64,000 bases of DNA from Kryptolebias marmoratus (taxonomy: Eukaryota; Chordata; Actinopteri; Cyprinodontiformes; Rivulidae): positions 24,049,167 through 24,113,166 of the forward strand of contig NC_051432.1 in the NCBI RefSeq assembly GCF_001649575.2, written 5' to 3'. The notes beneath the pieces are model-generated. The model did not search any database and had not been told where the DNA came from. It saw only the letters and a list, made by a program, of their open reading frames with translations. Of the stretch, positions 23,701-35,000 are shown piece after piece (the first letter of the stretch is position 1; the number at the start of each line of letters is the position of its first letter). Made by a program: the position numbers and the translations under genes.

Positions 23701-26700
23701 AGATCATCAGGTCAGCAGACGCAGCAGCTCCGTTAGACGCAGACGGACAAATGTGGAGTTCCTGCAGAGCCAGAGACACAAATTCATGATCTGATAACAC
23801 CCAGGCCTCCATCCTGTTCTTCAACTCTGTGTGATGTAGAATGAACAGTTTCACTTCTGGATTCATGTAAACTGATGCTTAGAATCATTTGTTGCTTTGT
23901 TATGATTTTCAGGACAGGAAAAGCTCCACGTTGAGTCGGTCTCAGTGCTTTTAAAACTTCTAGCTGCCTCTAAAAGCCATAAAACAAAAAAAAAAAGGCT
24001 GCTGAAGGTTTTGTTCCTTTCTACCCTCAGGTGTTTCCTGTTAGATTTTAAAAATGGAAAGTGGCAGCTGTCTCTGCGCCCATCAAGGTAAGAAGAGTCT
24101 TTTTTTTCTTTCTTGCTTTGCTTTTTGAGTTTTAAAGAAGGTGCAGCTGATTGCAGCATTCTCCTTCAGGCTGTGCCCCCAACAAGCCAAGCCAGGGAAG
24201 GATCCAGAAGTGTCGTCTTTAGACAAGCTGGAGGCGGGCCAGATCATCCGGGGCTACGTGAAGTCTGTGGGGGAACAGGGGGTCTTCATCAGGTAACTGA
24301 GGAATCAAAGCAGACATATGAACGCTCCCGAGTTCTCCCGAACTCTCCTGAACATTCCTAACTGCTCCTGAGTGTTCCTGAGCTCTCCCGAGTGCTCCCG
24401 AATGCTCCTGAATGCTCCGTAACGTTTTACCCTCCTCTGTTCTGCTTCCAGGCTGGCGAGAAGCATCACCGGACGAGTTCGCTTCCAGCAGTCCTCTAAA
24501 TACTTCATCAAGAACCACAAGGATCTCTCCAAGCACCTGCCTGTCAACATGCTCCTCACCGCTAAGATCCTCAGGTAAAACTTTTATTACAAGAAAGAAA
24601 AGAAAGCAGAATTCACCAAGATGGCCGTCCACTCCTGTAAAGGCTTGAATCAATCCAGTCCATTTCAGGGAAAAAGTGTTTCATAGAAAGAGGGGGAAAT
24701 ATTCTGTAAAACTGACTAAGTTACAGCCATTCTTGTGTTTTCTAAGGTCGGGTGGTTGTGGAAGCCATCTTGAATTGGATCCGCTATTATTAGTTATTCA
24801 GTTGTAGAAGTCCCTCCAGTAATTATTTCCTGAAATTTTCAATATAATTTGTCCAGTGGTTCATGAGATATTTTGCTAACAGACAGACAGAGTTGACTTC
24901 AAATAGTTCAAGGCAGAATTTTAAACAAAGATTCTATGCAAGCTGTTTAGTTTGCGTTAGGGATCAGTCTCAGCGACTACCACGCCAAATTTTAGGTCAA
25001 TATCTGTGAAACTGATTTAGTTGTAAGTATTTTGTATTTTTTAAGATTAGTTGTCTGTGGCGGCCATCTTAAATTGGGTCGGCTCCAGAAGTTAATCAGC
25101 TGTAGGTGGACATCCAGTGATTACAATCTGCAAGTTTCATTAAAATTTATCCAGAGGTTCATGAGATATTTCGCTAACGGACACAGGTAAAAACAGTATC
25201 GATGGCAGGCAATAATAAGTGAGAACCTAACTCTGTGTTTACTTCTGGGCTAAACCTCATGAGACGAGACATTCCCACCTCCAGCGTTTGTTGGGGAGAA
25301 GGCTTCCATATTTTTACCTTTTTGGGGAAAATAAATCTGGCAGCTGTTATTAGAGACAGCAGCCGGTTTGACCCGGGCTTGTCTCCTCCTCAGCGTTGAC
25401 AGGGAGGACGAGTTGGTCGACTTGTCTCTGCTCCACGAGGACACCGGCAAGCCAGACGTCCTTCCAGAGTCCCTCGGCCTGCCGCTGCGTCTCGCCGAAG
25501 ACAAGAAGAAGACGAGCAAAAAGCGCGCTCCGTCTGAGAGCGAGCAGGTAACAGCTTTTTAAAAAAAAAATTATAAATAATTAATAACAGTTATCAGGGG
25601 CAGTGATAAAAGTTGGTTTCATTCATGATGATTTAATTAGACCTGAGAATATTTTTTTTTATTTTGGCAGAAACAAGCAGAATCCCAGATCCCAAAGAAA
25701 AAGAAGAAAAAGAAAACAAAGACTGACGGCGATGACAGTGGGGTGGAGGTGTTCTTCAGAGAGGAAGAGGACGAAGATAAAGAAGAAAAACCTGCAAATG
25801 TAAGCAGGATCTCAGTAGTTATTTGTTTCTGACATAAACGTATTACCTGCAGCTGGAACAAGGTTTCCTGTTTGAGCAGGTGAGCGCCGGCTCAGCAGGT
25901 CCATCCAGGCTGCAGGTGGCTGCAGGCTTCTCCTGGGACGTGGGGCTGAGCTCCCTGAAGCCCGCCAATTCCACGAAGGAGGAGGAATCCAGCGACGACG
26001 AAGACCAGGAGGAAAAGACGAAGGTGAGATGAGCCTCCGGCCTGAAGGCGACGGCGTGTTTGTGTGCGTGTACTCACAGGAAGTAATCTTTACCTCCGAC
26101 TTCAAAGGCCACATCAGCCGACACAAAAATGGCCTCCTCAGTTAGTTTAACAGATATTGTGCTTAAATCTGATATGATGTCACATATTATTTTCCGGGTT
26201 TAACAAAATGGCTGCAGCTCTTGTTCGAAAGGTGACAATGGAGCAGAACGTTTCCTTCAAGGTGTTTAAAACCTCCAGGCCTTTTCGGATCTGCCTCACC
26301 GCTTGTCGCTGTTCTGTCACCAGCCCCAGAAGAAGTCTCAGCGCGAGCTGGAGCAGGAGAAGAAGTCGGCGGAGAAAGCCCTGGTTCAGCGGGAAACCGA
26401 GCTGATGGATCCGAACCTGCGGCCTCAGGACGCCGCCACCTTCGAGCGGCTGCTTTTAGCCTCTCCCAGCAGCTCTCTGCTGTGGCTCCAGTACATGGCT
26501 CATCACCTGCAGGCCACGCAGATCGAGCAGGCCCGAGCTGTGGCTGAGAGGGCGCTGAAGACCATCTCCTTCAGGTGTCGCATTTCAGCCCGTCACGTTA
26601 AACTCCGGTAGCTCCTGCTGGGTGGATGTTGTGTAAAATCTGACCCCCGTGTCGGTCCAGGGAGGAGCAGGAGAAGCTGAACGTGTGGGTGGCCCTGATG

Positions 26701-28067
26701 AACCTGGAGAACATGTACGGCACAGAGGAAAGTCTGAAGAAGGTGTTTGAGCGAGCGGTGCAGTTCTGCGAGCCCCTGCCGGTGTACCAGCAGCTGGCGG
26801 ACATCTACGCCAACTCCAACAAAGTCCAGGTTGACCCGAGCTGTTCTTCGATGCACGATAAAACGAAACAAACGTTTTGGTCGCCTGTAACGTCTTAGTT
26901 TTGTCTCGTTTTTCAGAAGGCAGAGGGGCTGTACAAGACGATGGCGAAGCGTTTCCGTCAGGAGAAAGCTGTGTGGTTGAGTTATGGGACCTTCCTGCTC
27001 CAGCAGGGTCAGAGCGATGCTGCCGGTAACCTCCTGCAGAGGGCGCTGAAGAGTCTCCCCGCTAAAGAAAGTAAGTATGATGGCCAGTTTAACTCTTTAT
27101 TTCCTGGAGGGGGGGGGTGACATTGTGACCAACCAATGGTCTAAGGAAAATTATTCTTACAGGACATTGTGAGACGTGGTACCTGAAGTATTGATTTTTG
27201 ACGAATAAAAACAGTAAAAATGTAGAACGAATATAAAATGAAGGATAAAAATGGTGTGCAGCCGCAACCAGGTTCTTCTGGTTTTACTGAACTTGATGTG
27301 ACTCATCTGTGGTTTGGATGTTGGCACATATATTAACTTCTTAAAGACACAACAACTTTTATCTTCTTTTATTAATAAAGACAGGACAATGTGAATAATT
27401 TACAATAAAATAAGAGAGTTTAACTTATCAAAGTGTTCATCTCGTGGCTGCAGGTAAAAGTTAGGAGGAATAATATTAGCGGACATGTGCAAGTTTTCAT
27501 CAAACACTTTGCTTTTTTTGGAGAGTTTTTGCTGATAATTTGGTGTCAGCTGTTCCTCAACATAATGCTGCCTTTTTATTTCTCTTGGCTGTTTGTCGTC
27601 TCATGTTTTACATTTCCTGCCTTGTCACCGATCTCCCCAGGCGTGGACGTCATCGCTAAGTTTGCTCAGCTGGAGTTTCGTTACGGCGACCCAGAGAAAG
27701 GTCGCGGCATGCTGGACAAAGTCCTGACGAGCTACCCGAAGCGCACAGACCTGTGGTCCGTTTTCATCGACCTCACGGTCAAACACGGCTCGCAGCTGGA
27801 AGTCAGGTGAAGAAAAGCCTCCTTCCCTCCCATTCCCACATTCCCCGGTTCGATTTATTCATCGAGGATTTCCTGGTTTCTGGTTTCTGTTTCAGGGCTC
27901 TGTTCGATCGAGTGATCAGCCTCAGCGTTTCTGTGAAGAAGATTAAGTTTTTCTTCAAGCGCTACCTGGAGTACGAGAAGAAACACGGCACCCCGCAGAG
28001 CGTCCAGGCGGTCAAAGAAAAGGCTGTGGAGTTTGTGGAAAATAAAGGCAAAGAGGCTGAAGATTAA
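14793..28067 (+). CDS. pdcd11: PDCD11 / RRP5 homologue, ribosome biogenesis factor
   Basis: RRP5 is a nucleolar factor needed for pre-rRNA processing of both ribosomal subunits. Coding exons: 14793-14891, 14990-15136, 15242-15409, 15504-15665, 15756-15876, 16430-16593, 16701-16808, 17203-17415, 18471-18595, 18687-18747, 18959-19105, 19221-19472, 19558-19683, 19776-19970, 20076-20246, 20340-20553, 21190-21339, 21536-21648, 21782-22281, 22416-22478, 22620-22716, 22801-22890, 23308-23410, 23533-23710, 24031-24087, 24170-24292, 24452-24574, 25394-25547, 25671-25799, 25880-26023, 26324-26574, 26661-26829, 26917-27070, 27641-27806, 27896-28067. They total 5409 nt, 1802 aa (human 1871), in phase throughout and all GT-AG. 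Multiple S1 RNA-binding repeats run from about residue 83 to 1400 (for example [18 protein letters not shown]). A charged Lys/Glu linker spans about 1408-1500. HAT helical repeats follow ([38 protein letters not shown]). The start is ATG ATG GAA; the second ATG at 14796 is equally possible, ahead of the conserved EDFPRGGT. Confidence 0.97.
16055..16402 (-). repeat. Dispersed repeat family A, copy 2 (reverse)
   Basis: Reverse-orientation copy with GAGGATGACTCTCAGCTACT, CATCAGTTGTAGATG, TGATTACTTTCTGAGAG and the end CCTTTCATGGTGGTGGGTGA. It stops only about 27 bp before the pdcd11 exon at 16430. Confidence 0.75.
16905..17118 (-). mobile_element. LINE 3' end fragment in a pdcd11 intron
   Basis: On the minus strand the segment encodes a piece like [17 protein letters not shown], the conserved C-terminal motif after the reverse transcriptase domain of several fish LINE families. 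It ends in an AATC-rich tail (AATCAATCAATCAATT on the plus strand at 16905). It is a 5'-truncated remnant, and the family is not assigned. Confidence 0.6.
17416..18470 (+). other. pdcd11 intron, repeat-like but unassigned
   Basis: This roughly 1 kb intron is larger than most of its neighbours. Stretches such as 17690-17780 resemble dispersed fish repeats. No family, terminal repeat or coding remnant could be defined by eye. Confidence 0.35.
20615..21090 (-). repeat. Dispersed repeat family A, copy 3 (reverse, two units)
   Basis: The first unit has CCTTGAAGCAACC, GGGGCAGCCATCTTAAAATG and ATATTTTGCTAACAGACAAA. A second, partial unit starts around 20958 with GGGTAAAGTTTTAAGCAAAG and runs through the ACCACACCAAATT and GAGTTACAGAT blocks. 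It fills most of the pdcd11 intron between 20553 and 21190. Confidence 0.7.
24321..24420. repeat. 10-bp minisatellite in a pdcd11 intron
   Basis: Ten consecutive decamers related to AGTGCTCCCG or AATGCTCCTG occupy exactly 100 bp, with no length variation and a few substitutions per unit. The array makes up most of the 159-bp intron between the exons ending at 24292 and starting at 24452. Confidence 0.9.
24703..25215 (-). repeat. Dispersed repeat family A, copy 4 (reverse, two units)
   Basis: Two successive units, each ending in a GATATTTYGCTAACRGACA motif, near 24869 and 25166, so the spacing is about 297 bp. Blocks such as GTGGAAGCCATCTTGAATTG and GTGGCGGCCATCTTAAATTG mark the same position in each unit. 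Confidence 0.75.
27071..27640 (+). other. pdcd11 intron, nothing recognised
   Basis: This intron contains a short poly-G run (27109-27118) and AT-rich sequence. No repeat family, RNA gene or regulatory element was identified. Confidence 0.5.
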
Positions 28068-28238
28068 AGAACTGGACTCAATCTGCTCATAAACGCTCGT
28101 CCCTGAAATGACCAACATCTCGGCTCGTATTTCCTGATTTTTTTTTTATATCTATGGCAGCACAACACCTCTCTGTAAAGTGAGTTATAAATGTTAAAAA
28201 CAAACATTTCATCAACTTGCATTTTAACCATTTTGTAT

Positions 28239-28244
28239 ATTAAA
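28239..28244 (+). terminator. pdcd11: Possible pdcd11 polyadenylation signal
   Basis: ATTAAA about 170 nt after the pdcd11 stop codon. It is a non-canonical but common variant, and no AATAAA lies between the two. Confidence 0.4.
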
Positions 28245-28346
28245 CACAAAACTCTGAGTAAAAAAGAAAAAAAAAAACAATCTACCATAAATAATCTGGT
28301 TGGTTTTTGAAAGGAAGCAACACCACTACAATACATTACATGACAC

Positions 28347-28352
28347 TTTATT
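28347..28352 (-). terminator. rnf122: Possible polyadenylation signal of the rnf122-type gene
   Basis: TTTATT on the plus strand gives AATAAA on the minus strand, about 740 nt beyond the RING gene stop codon. It sits about 100 bp from the pdcd11 signal, so the two genes end tail to tail. Confidence 0.45.
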
Positions 28353-29087
28353 TGAAATACAAAATAACATCATATAGGGAGACCTATACACACGAAACAT
28401 ACAAGCAAGACTAGTTTTCTATTAGTCTTTTTTCTTTTTTTTTCTGTTTTTTTTTTTTAAAGGGAAAGGGGCCTGGGACACAATCTGTAACAACATTTTC
28501 TACTTAAATCGTCATGGTTGATTCTAGCTGGTTTTTGTTTTCAGCCAGACGCTGTGGCTAACTCTGGCTGCCAGGGTGTTTCGTCTACATTGGCAGTACT
28601 GAAGATGCATGTGTGGCACTGGGTTATAGGGTTAATAACATGGTTTGTGCTGGCTGCGTTGGTAACACCCCTGAGATATTAGAGGTATCCTCACTGATCC
28701 TGTAATGTCCTGCTCCATGCCTCTGGCAGTGCTGCTCTACTCATCCGGTGACAGTGGCGATGATATCCAGCTCTAATGTGGCTCCGTTTCCTGCCATTTA
28801 TTTTATTTTATTTTTTTTAGGTGAACAGTGCAACATGGAAGTAGAACTAAGAAGATCTGTATGAAAATCATCCTACTCATCCGGCATCTATCTCTCTGAC
28901 TGATCTGACCGAACACATTGGCACTATCAAAATCCAATTCCCCGCTGAGGCATATTGCTCGAAGGTCGTCGCCACTTGGGATCGTTATCAGTATTACCTT
29001 TTGAGATGACTGCTGTCAATCATCTTTAGTGTGTTTAATGTGTGTGTTTTTTTTTCTGGAAGGGGGGGGCTTCTAGTTCTCTCGACC

Positions 29088-32000
29088 TCACACCTCCTCT
29101 GGATCCATGGGCCCCTCGGCACCCTGGGGGGCGTCGGAGTGGAGCCGCAGGATGGGTTTGTTACACATGGGGCACACGCTGCGGATCTCCAGCCATTTAA
29201 GCAGGCACCTGGGGGGGCGAGGCACAGGAGCAGTATTTTCACTGACAGGAACACGATTGCTGCCTGCAGACGAAGCAATTTTTAACGTTTTTAACCTGTT
29301 TGTTTGCACCGTTAGCAGAATGTCTTGTTAATCACACAATGCCTTTTAATGAAACTTTCAGTTGATCGGATTCAAGATGGCCGCCACGGCAAAGAGCTCT
29401 TAAATAAATTAGAAGATGTCTGTAACTCTGTCTATAATTCTACAAATATTGATCTAAAATTTGGTGTGTTAGTAACTGAGATCGAGTCCAAACTTATTTT
29501 CTGAGATCAAAGGTTAAATGTTGCCATTAATCAAATCTGCCTGTTAGCAAAATATCTCATGAACCACTATTTGGATTTTAATGAAACTCTCAGTAATTTT
29601 TGGATTTGCATTTATAACTGAATGACATCTGAAGTCAGCCCAATTCAAGATGGCTGCTACAGCCAACAGACTTTAGAAAATACAAAAATAGGTATAATTC
29701 AGCAAATTTTACAGACACTGAGATTAAATTTGGTTTGGTAGTAGCTGAGAGTCATCCACAACAGACTCCAAGCACTAATAGATCATGTGGGATGTCACAT
29801 GAGATTGGACGTAATGTTATTAGGGTTTGACCAAAAAGAACTCATTTCTCTTCTATCTTACTCTAAGACTCTACCATAACAGGTGGCGGGTGATATGCAT
29901 TCCATCAGCGAATGTTAGGCCTTCAGTTTTTTTTTAAGACTCGGACAGAACGCTTCTCAGTGCATTTTATAAACATTAAACCCTGCCTTGCACGTCAGAG
30001 TTTTAAACAAACATCTGATGTGATCTGTTAGCGCTCAAAGCTGGTGCTGGGGATGACCTTCAGCTGCTGCCACACCAGGTTTCAGCTCATTATCTGTAAA
30101 ACTCATTGAGTTAGCAATTAGCTGTGGTGGTCATTTTGAATCAGGTGTAAATGCACATCCTGGGATTACTTTCAGAGAGTTTCATTAGAATCTGTCCAGT
30201 GGTTCATGAGATATTTAGCTAACAGACAACCAGACACAGGCAATTACATGATCACCCATCACCCATATACAGTAAACCCTGTTCTGTCTGGAATAAGCCT
30301 GAAAATACAGTCACTGGTTCACAAACTGATCCAAGTGGAGTCTCGAGATGATATTAAATTAAATTTAAAAAATTGCTAGGATCTTATTTTATGCCATAAA
30401 CATATTCGCGTCATTAATTCAGCTCTGCCATGATTAGTGATGAGGTTTTAGGCTCGGGGTTAATCTGTACTTTCATTACTTTGTTCTTGTGGTTGGTCAC
30501 ACCCAGACTTTGGTATGAAAACGAGTCTCTTCATCTCCGCCTCAACGCTGATGATTTAACATCCTGAAGTTTTATTATTAGCACCTTCTGAAGAAAAGGC
30601 TAACGTTTACCAAATCCCAAGCCCTCAGCTTGACCTCTGACCCCTGGCTCTAACTCTAACCATAACCCTTGACAAAAACACAGAAACACATGGGTACACA
30701 CAAATATAAAAGGGCGCTCACAAAATATGAGGTTGCAAATGTATGAATCCTTTAGAAGTCTGAGTGAAATCTTCCTAAACCTAATTTCTGAAGGTCAGAC
30801 TAAAACACACACAGGAGTAATGTGGTCTGGAGCTTCGGATGGACTTTACCCGACTGAGACTACCTGTGAATGGTCCACAGATCCCTGCTGAGTGAAACGG
30901 CTCTGAATGATCAAAGTGGCAGCCAAGATAACAGCTGCTTCCATTCTTCAAGTGTTGATCACAGAGCTAAATGCTAATCAAAGGGGCCCGAATGTTTATT
31001 CTATCTTCTGTATCACTGAACACATCGGATCGTTCTTTACATACTGAAAGGAGATAAAACTGTCCCATCAATCTTTGCAGTTGCAAAATTGAAAGTGGTA
31101 TTCACTTCTTGTTTTCAATTATGGATTTCTGTAAATATATAGAATAACGAGTAACAATCGTCATCATAACTGCAACGTATTTATATTTGTTGTTTATTCC
31201 CGCCTTTTGGCAGCAGGTGATGTTCTTTTTATAATGCAGCTGCCCTTTCTTAAGCTTTCAGGATTTCTCTGTCTTATCTCTCCTTGACCTCCTGACATTT
31301 TCAATCAAGTGTTCAGAGAGAAGGAGAGGTGTCTTGGAAAAGACAGAAACATCAGCCTAATTATTTGACTATTCAAGGGCTCCGAAAGACAAGCCATCGT
31401 CGCGCATTCTCTGTTTTTGACTAATCAAAGCAGACTGGTTTTGAAAAGGAAAGCCTTTCTGATCAGCAGCTAATGTGAGCGGCAGCAGAAGCTGCTGCAA
31501 CAATGCACATTATGACAGAATGTGTGAAGGGCGATTAGATTGTTACTTTTTATAGGTTAAAGGAACAAATAAAACTCAGATTATTTTATTTTTCTCCTTT
31601 AAAAACACCACGTGTAACTGGCTTTCTTGCCAAAAAAGTTCAAAATATTATCACCTGCCGCCATGAAAGGCAGGCGATCATGTAATTACCTATTTATCTG
31701 TTAGAAAAATATCTCATGAGCCAGAGGACGTATTTTAATGAAACTCTTGGAAAGTAATCACTGAATGTGCATCTACAACTGGTTATTTTAGAGCCAACCT
31801 GATTCAAGATGGCTGCCACAGCTAATCGACCTTGGCAAACACAGACATGGTCAGTTCTACAGATACTGAGGTAAAACCTGGTGTGGTAGTAGCTGATGGT
31901 CATCCCCGACACGTACTCTCAGCAGCAGCAGATCTTTGTTTAAGACTTTTGCACGCAACACGCAGGATTTATCCCCTTAAACCTCTGTTAGCAGCACTTA

Positions 32001-35000
32001 CTTCTTGTGAAATGCATGTGAGCACGGACACACTCCCAGTTCGTCTCGGGTCCTGAACTCTTCCAGACACACCGCGCAGGTTTGCTGCGTGAACACAAAA
32101 CGGAAAACTAAAATGAGTTCACGAATCTCCCGATGTTGGAAAGAATGGACATTTCTTCAAGCAGTAAAACTCATTTATATTTAATATGAATTTTAGGCAG
32201 CCATTCAACAGAAATAAAAATATCGTCTTATACCTTACACTCCTTTGCATTTTGTTGAAAACGTGCAAATTTACAAGCTTTATAGTAAAAATGGTAAACA
32301 CAGAATAATCACATCAGTTTTTAAATCCAATATTTATGATATAACTTGTGCACAATGAATGTTTTCTTGTAGACTCTTTATTTTGATGCCGTTTTTGTTG
32401 CATTTGCAGACAAAGGCAACAACTGTGTGACTTGGACTTGAAGAGAAATATTCCATCGCCGCGGTATGAGTTCTGTCAGTTCAGATGAAGATCAGGATTC
32501 GTTTTCCTGCTTTGCGTTTGTCTTCAAGTCGGCAATTTGGCCACATCTCACCACAGTTGTAGCCTTAATTCAATCCAAATGAACAAATAGGCCCAGGTTT
32601 TCAAACTGTCTTCTCTGTGTTTCCAAGCAACGAGACAATTTCACCAAACTTAAACGCAAAATTTCCAGTAAATCTTATTTAAATAAATAAATAAGTACGA
32701 TAATCTCCCCCTGCCAAAAGGAAAAGTCAGTGATGTTTTTGCCTGTGTGTGTGCGTTAGCAAAATATCTCGATTTTATTGAAACTCCCGGATGTGTGCGT
32801 CTCAATCTGTCTGTTAGCAAAGCATTTCATGAATGACTGGATGGATTTTAATTAACGTTTCAGAAAGTAATCACTGGATGTACATCTACAACTCATTAAC
32901 TTTTGGAGTCAACCCATTAAAAAAAAAGCTGCCACAGCCAACTGAGAACAGGAAACCCAGAAATGGCTACAATTCAGTCATTTTTACCAACACTGAGCTA
33001 AGATTTGGTGTGAGAGTAGCTGAGAGTCATTCACAACAAACACTCTGAGCTCTGCACACTGTGGAACATCTCTGTTGGAAACCTTGGCATTAATTGCTGG
33101 AGTCAACGCTGTCTCTGTTAGCAAAATGTCTCATGAACCGCTGGGTAGATTTAAAACATCTAAAACTTATTAACACTTGGAGTCAACTCAATTCAAGATG
33201 GCCACCGCAGGTAACTGACCTTAGCCGATACAGAAAAGGCTACAACCCTGTCAGTTTTACAGACGAAGAGCTGAAATCGGGCATGGTAGTAGCTGAGAGT
33301 CATTCACAACAAACACTCTAAGCGTGACAACTCATGATAGTGCATGTGAGTGTGCATGACGTTATTTTCAAGGTTGGATCAAAACGACTATAACTAACTA
33401 ATTCATTTCTCCACCTAAGATGTAAAGCTCTGGCATGTAAGGCGATGATGATGGTGGATGAGATGCATTTCTTCAAGTAATGCTAGGCTTCACATTATTT
33501 TTAAAAAGCAACAAAAAGATTTTTTTCATGCACTGTATTTGGAATTATCATAGTAATCCATCCTACATACATTGTGCAGATAATCTAAGTGAGATTTTTT
33601 TTATTTGCACATCATCTCCACCCTTGCATATGCAGCACTAATGACATCCTGATTGAATTAACTGAGTGAACAAATTCTCCTGCCTGACTGTGCATCATCG
33701 GAGCTAATGTGGAAACACTGTGAGTCATATTCAATAAGTAAAACTGCTGCCGCTTTTCGCAGAAACAGGGACTTACCCCGAGGAGGCTCAGTTTCTTGCT
33801 CGCTCCTTTCAGCACCACCTAAAGTGAGGGAAAGTGACAGGTAGATAAAAGGTGTTGGTTATTGTTAGATAATTCCTGTCAGGCTCCACAGCAGAACAGC
33901 TTCAGACGAGTTTAGTGTGAGAACGCATCGAGCTGCAGCTGGATTTTCAAACCCGAGTGTGGATAATGACACATAGATGGATTCAAGGTCATCTATAAAG
34001 AGTGGTGTTAAGTTTCCCAGCTGAAGACTACAGTGATGCTACAGACCTGCCAGTATTTATAACATCCCTCAGGGGCTTGTGTTACATATTCACCCAGTGA
34101 GACAGGCACTGCAGTGACTTACCTCGTTGTAGCTGAACTGCGCCCTCGTTCCTTGTTGTTTCAACCTGAGGGGGACAGAGAGAACAACACTGCAGTCCGT
34201 GCTGTACACACACACAACTGTATGAGAGCGAACGCAGGTCGGTGATTCTCAGCTCGGCAGGTTTCTGCGGAACACGAGTGGGTGTTCTTCGACCTTTAGA
34301 CACAGTTGGCTGATGATCATCTCTCACTGACTTTCATGTTTAGTCAAGTGACTTATTGGGTTTAAAAGTACTCATTGCAAAGGATGAAATCAAAAATAAG
34401 AAAAAAGTTATCCTAAACTACATCAAATGGCGGACGGCACAGCGGAATAGTGGTTAGAGCTGTCACCTCCCAGCAGGAAGGTCGCAGGTTCACTTCCCAG
34501 CCTTTCTGGGTGAAGTTTGCATGTTCTCCCTGTGCCCACATGGGTTTCCTCCCACAGACCAAAAACATGCATGTTAGGTTAATTGATGACTCTTAAATTG
34601 TCCCCAGGTGTGAGTGAGAGTGAGACCTGTCCAGGGTGTCCTCGCAGTGATGTTAGGGATAGGCACCAGCTCCCCGTGACCCGGAATGGAGAAGCGGGTA
34701 AAAGAAGATGGATGGATGGTCACTTCAGCTGTTTTTGTAAGTCAACAAACACACGTGGTAGTTGGCAACCGGTCACAAATTTTGCTTAGAATTTTTTTTA
34801 TTTAAGGACACATTAACCATCTATATGAAACGAAACTATTGTGCAGATTTTGTTTCTTACTTTCTTATTTTCTTCATGACAGTGAATGAGCTGGATCAGG
34901 ATGTTTTTAATAACGTGGTAGAAATTAGTTTAACTTTTTCCTGAATGAAGTTTATGGATGTTTAGGGGTGTTAAGTGCTGACAACAATCCACAGCGTTTC

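Noticed and set aside
24219..24653. Repetitive minus-strand ORFs across 24.2-24.65 kb ([15 protein letters not shown] peptide repeats)
   Set aside because: The peptide repeat is the translation of the 10-bp intronic minisatellite and not a protein domain.
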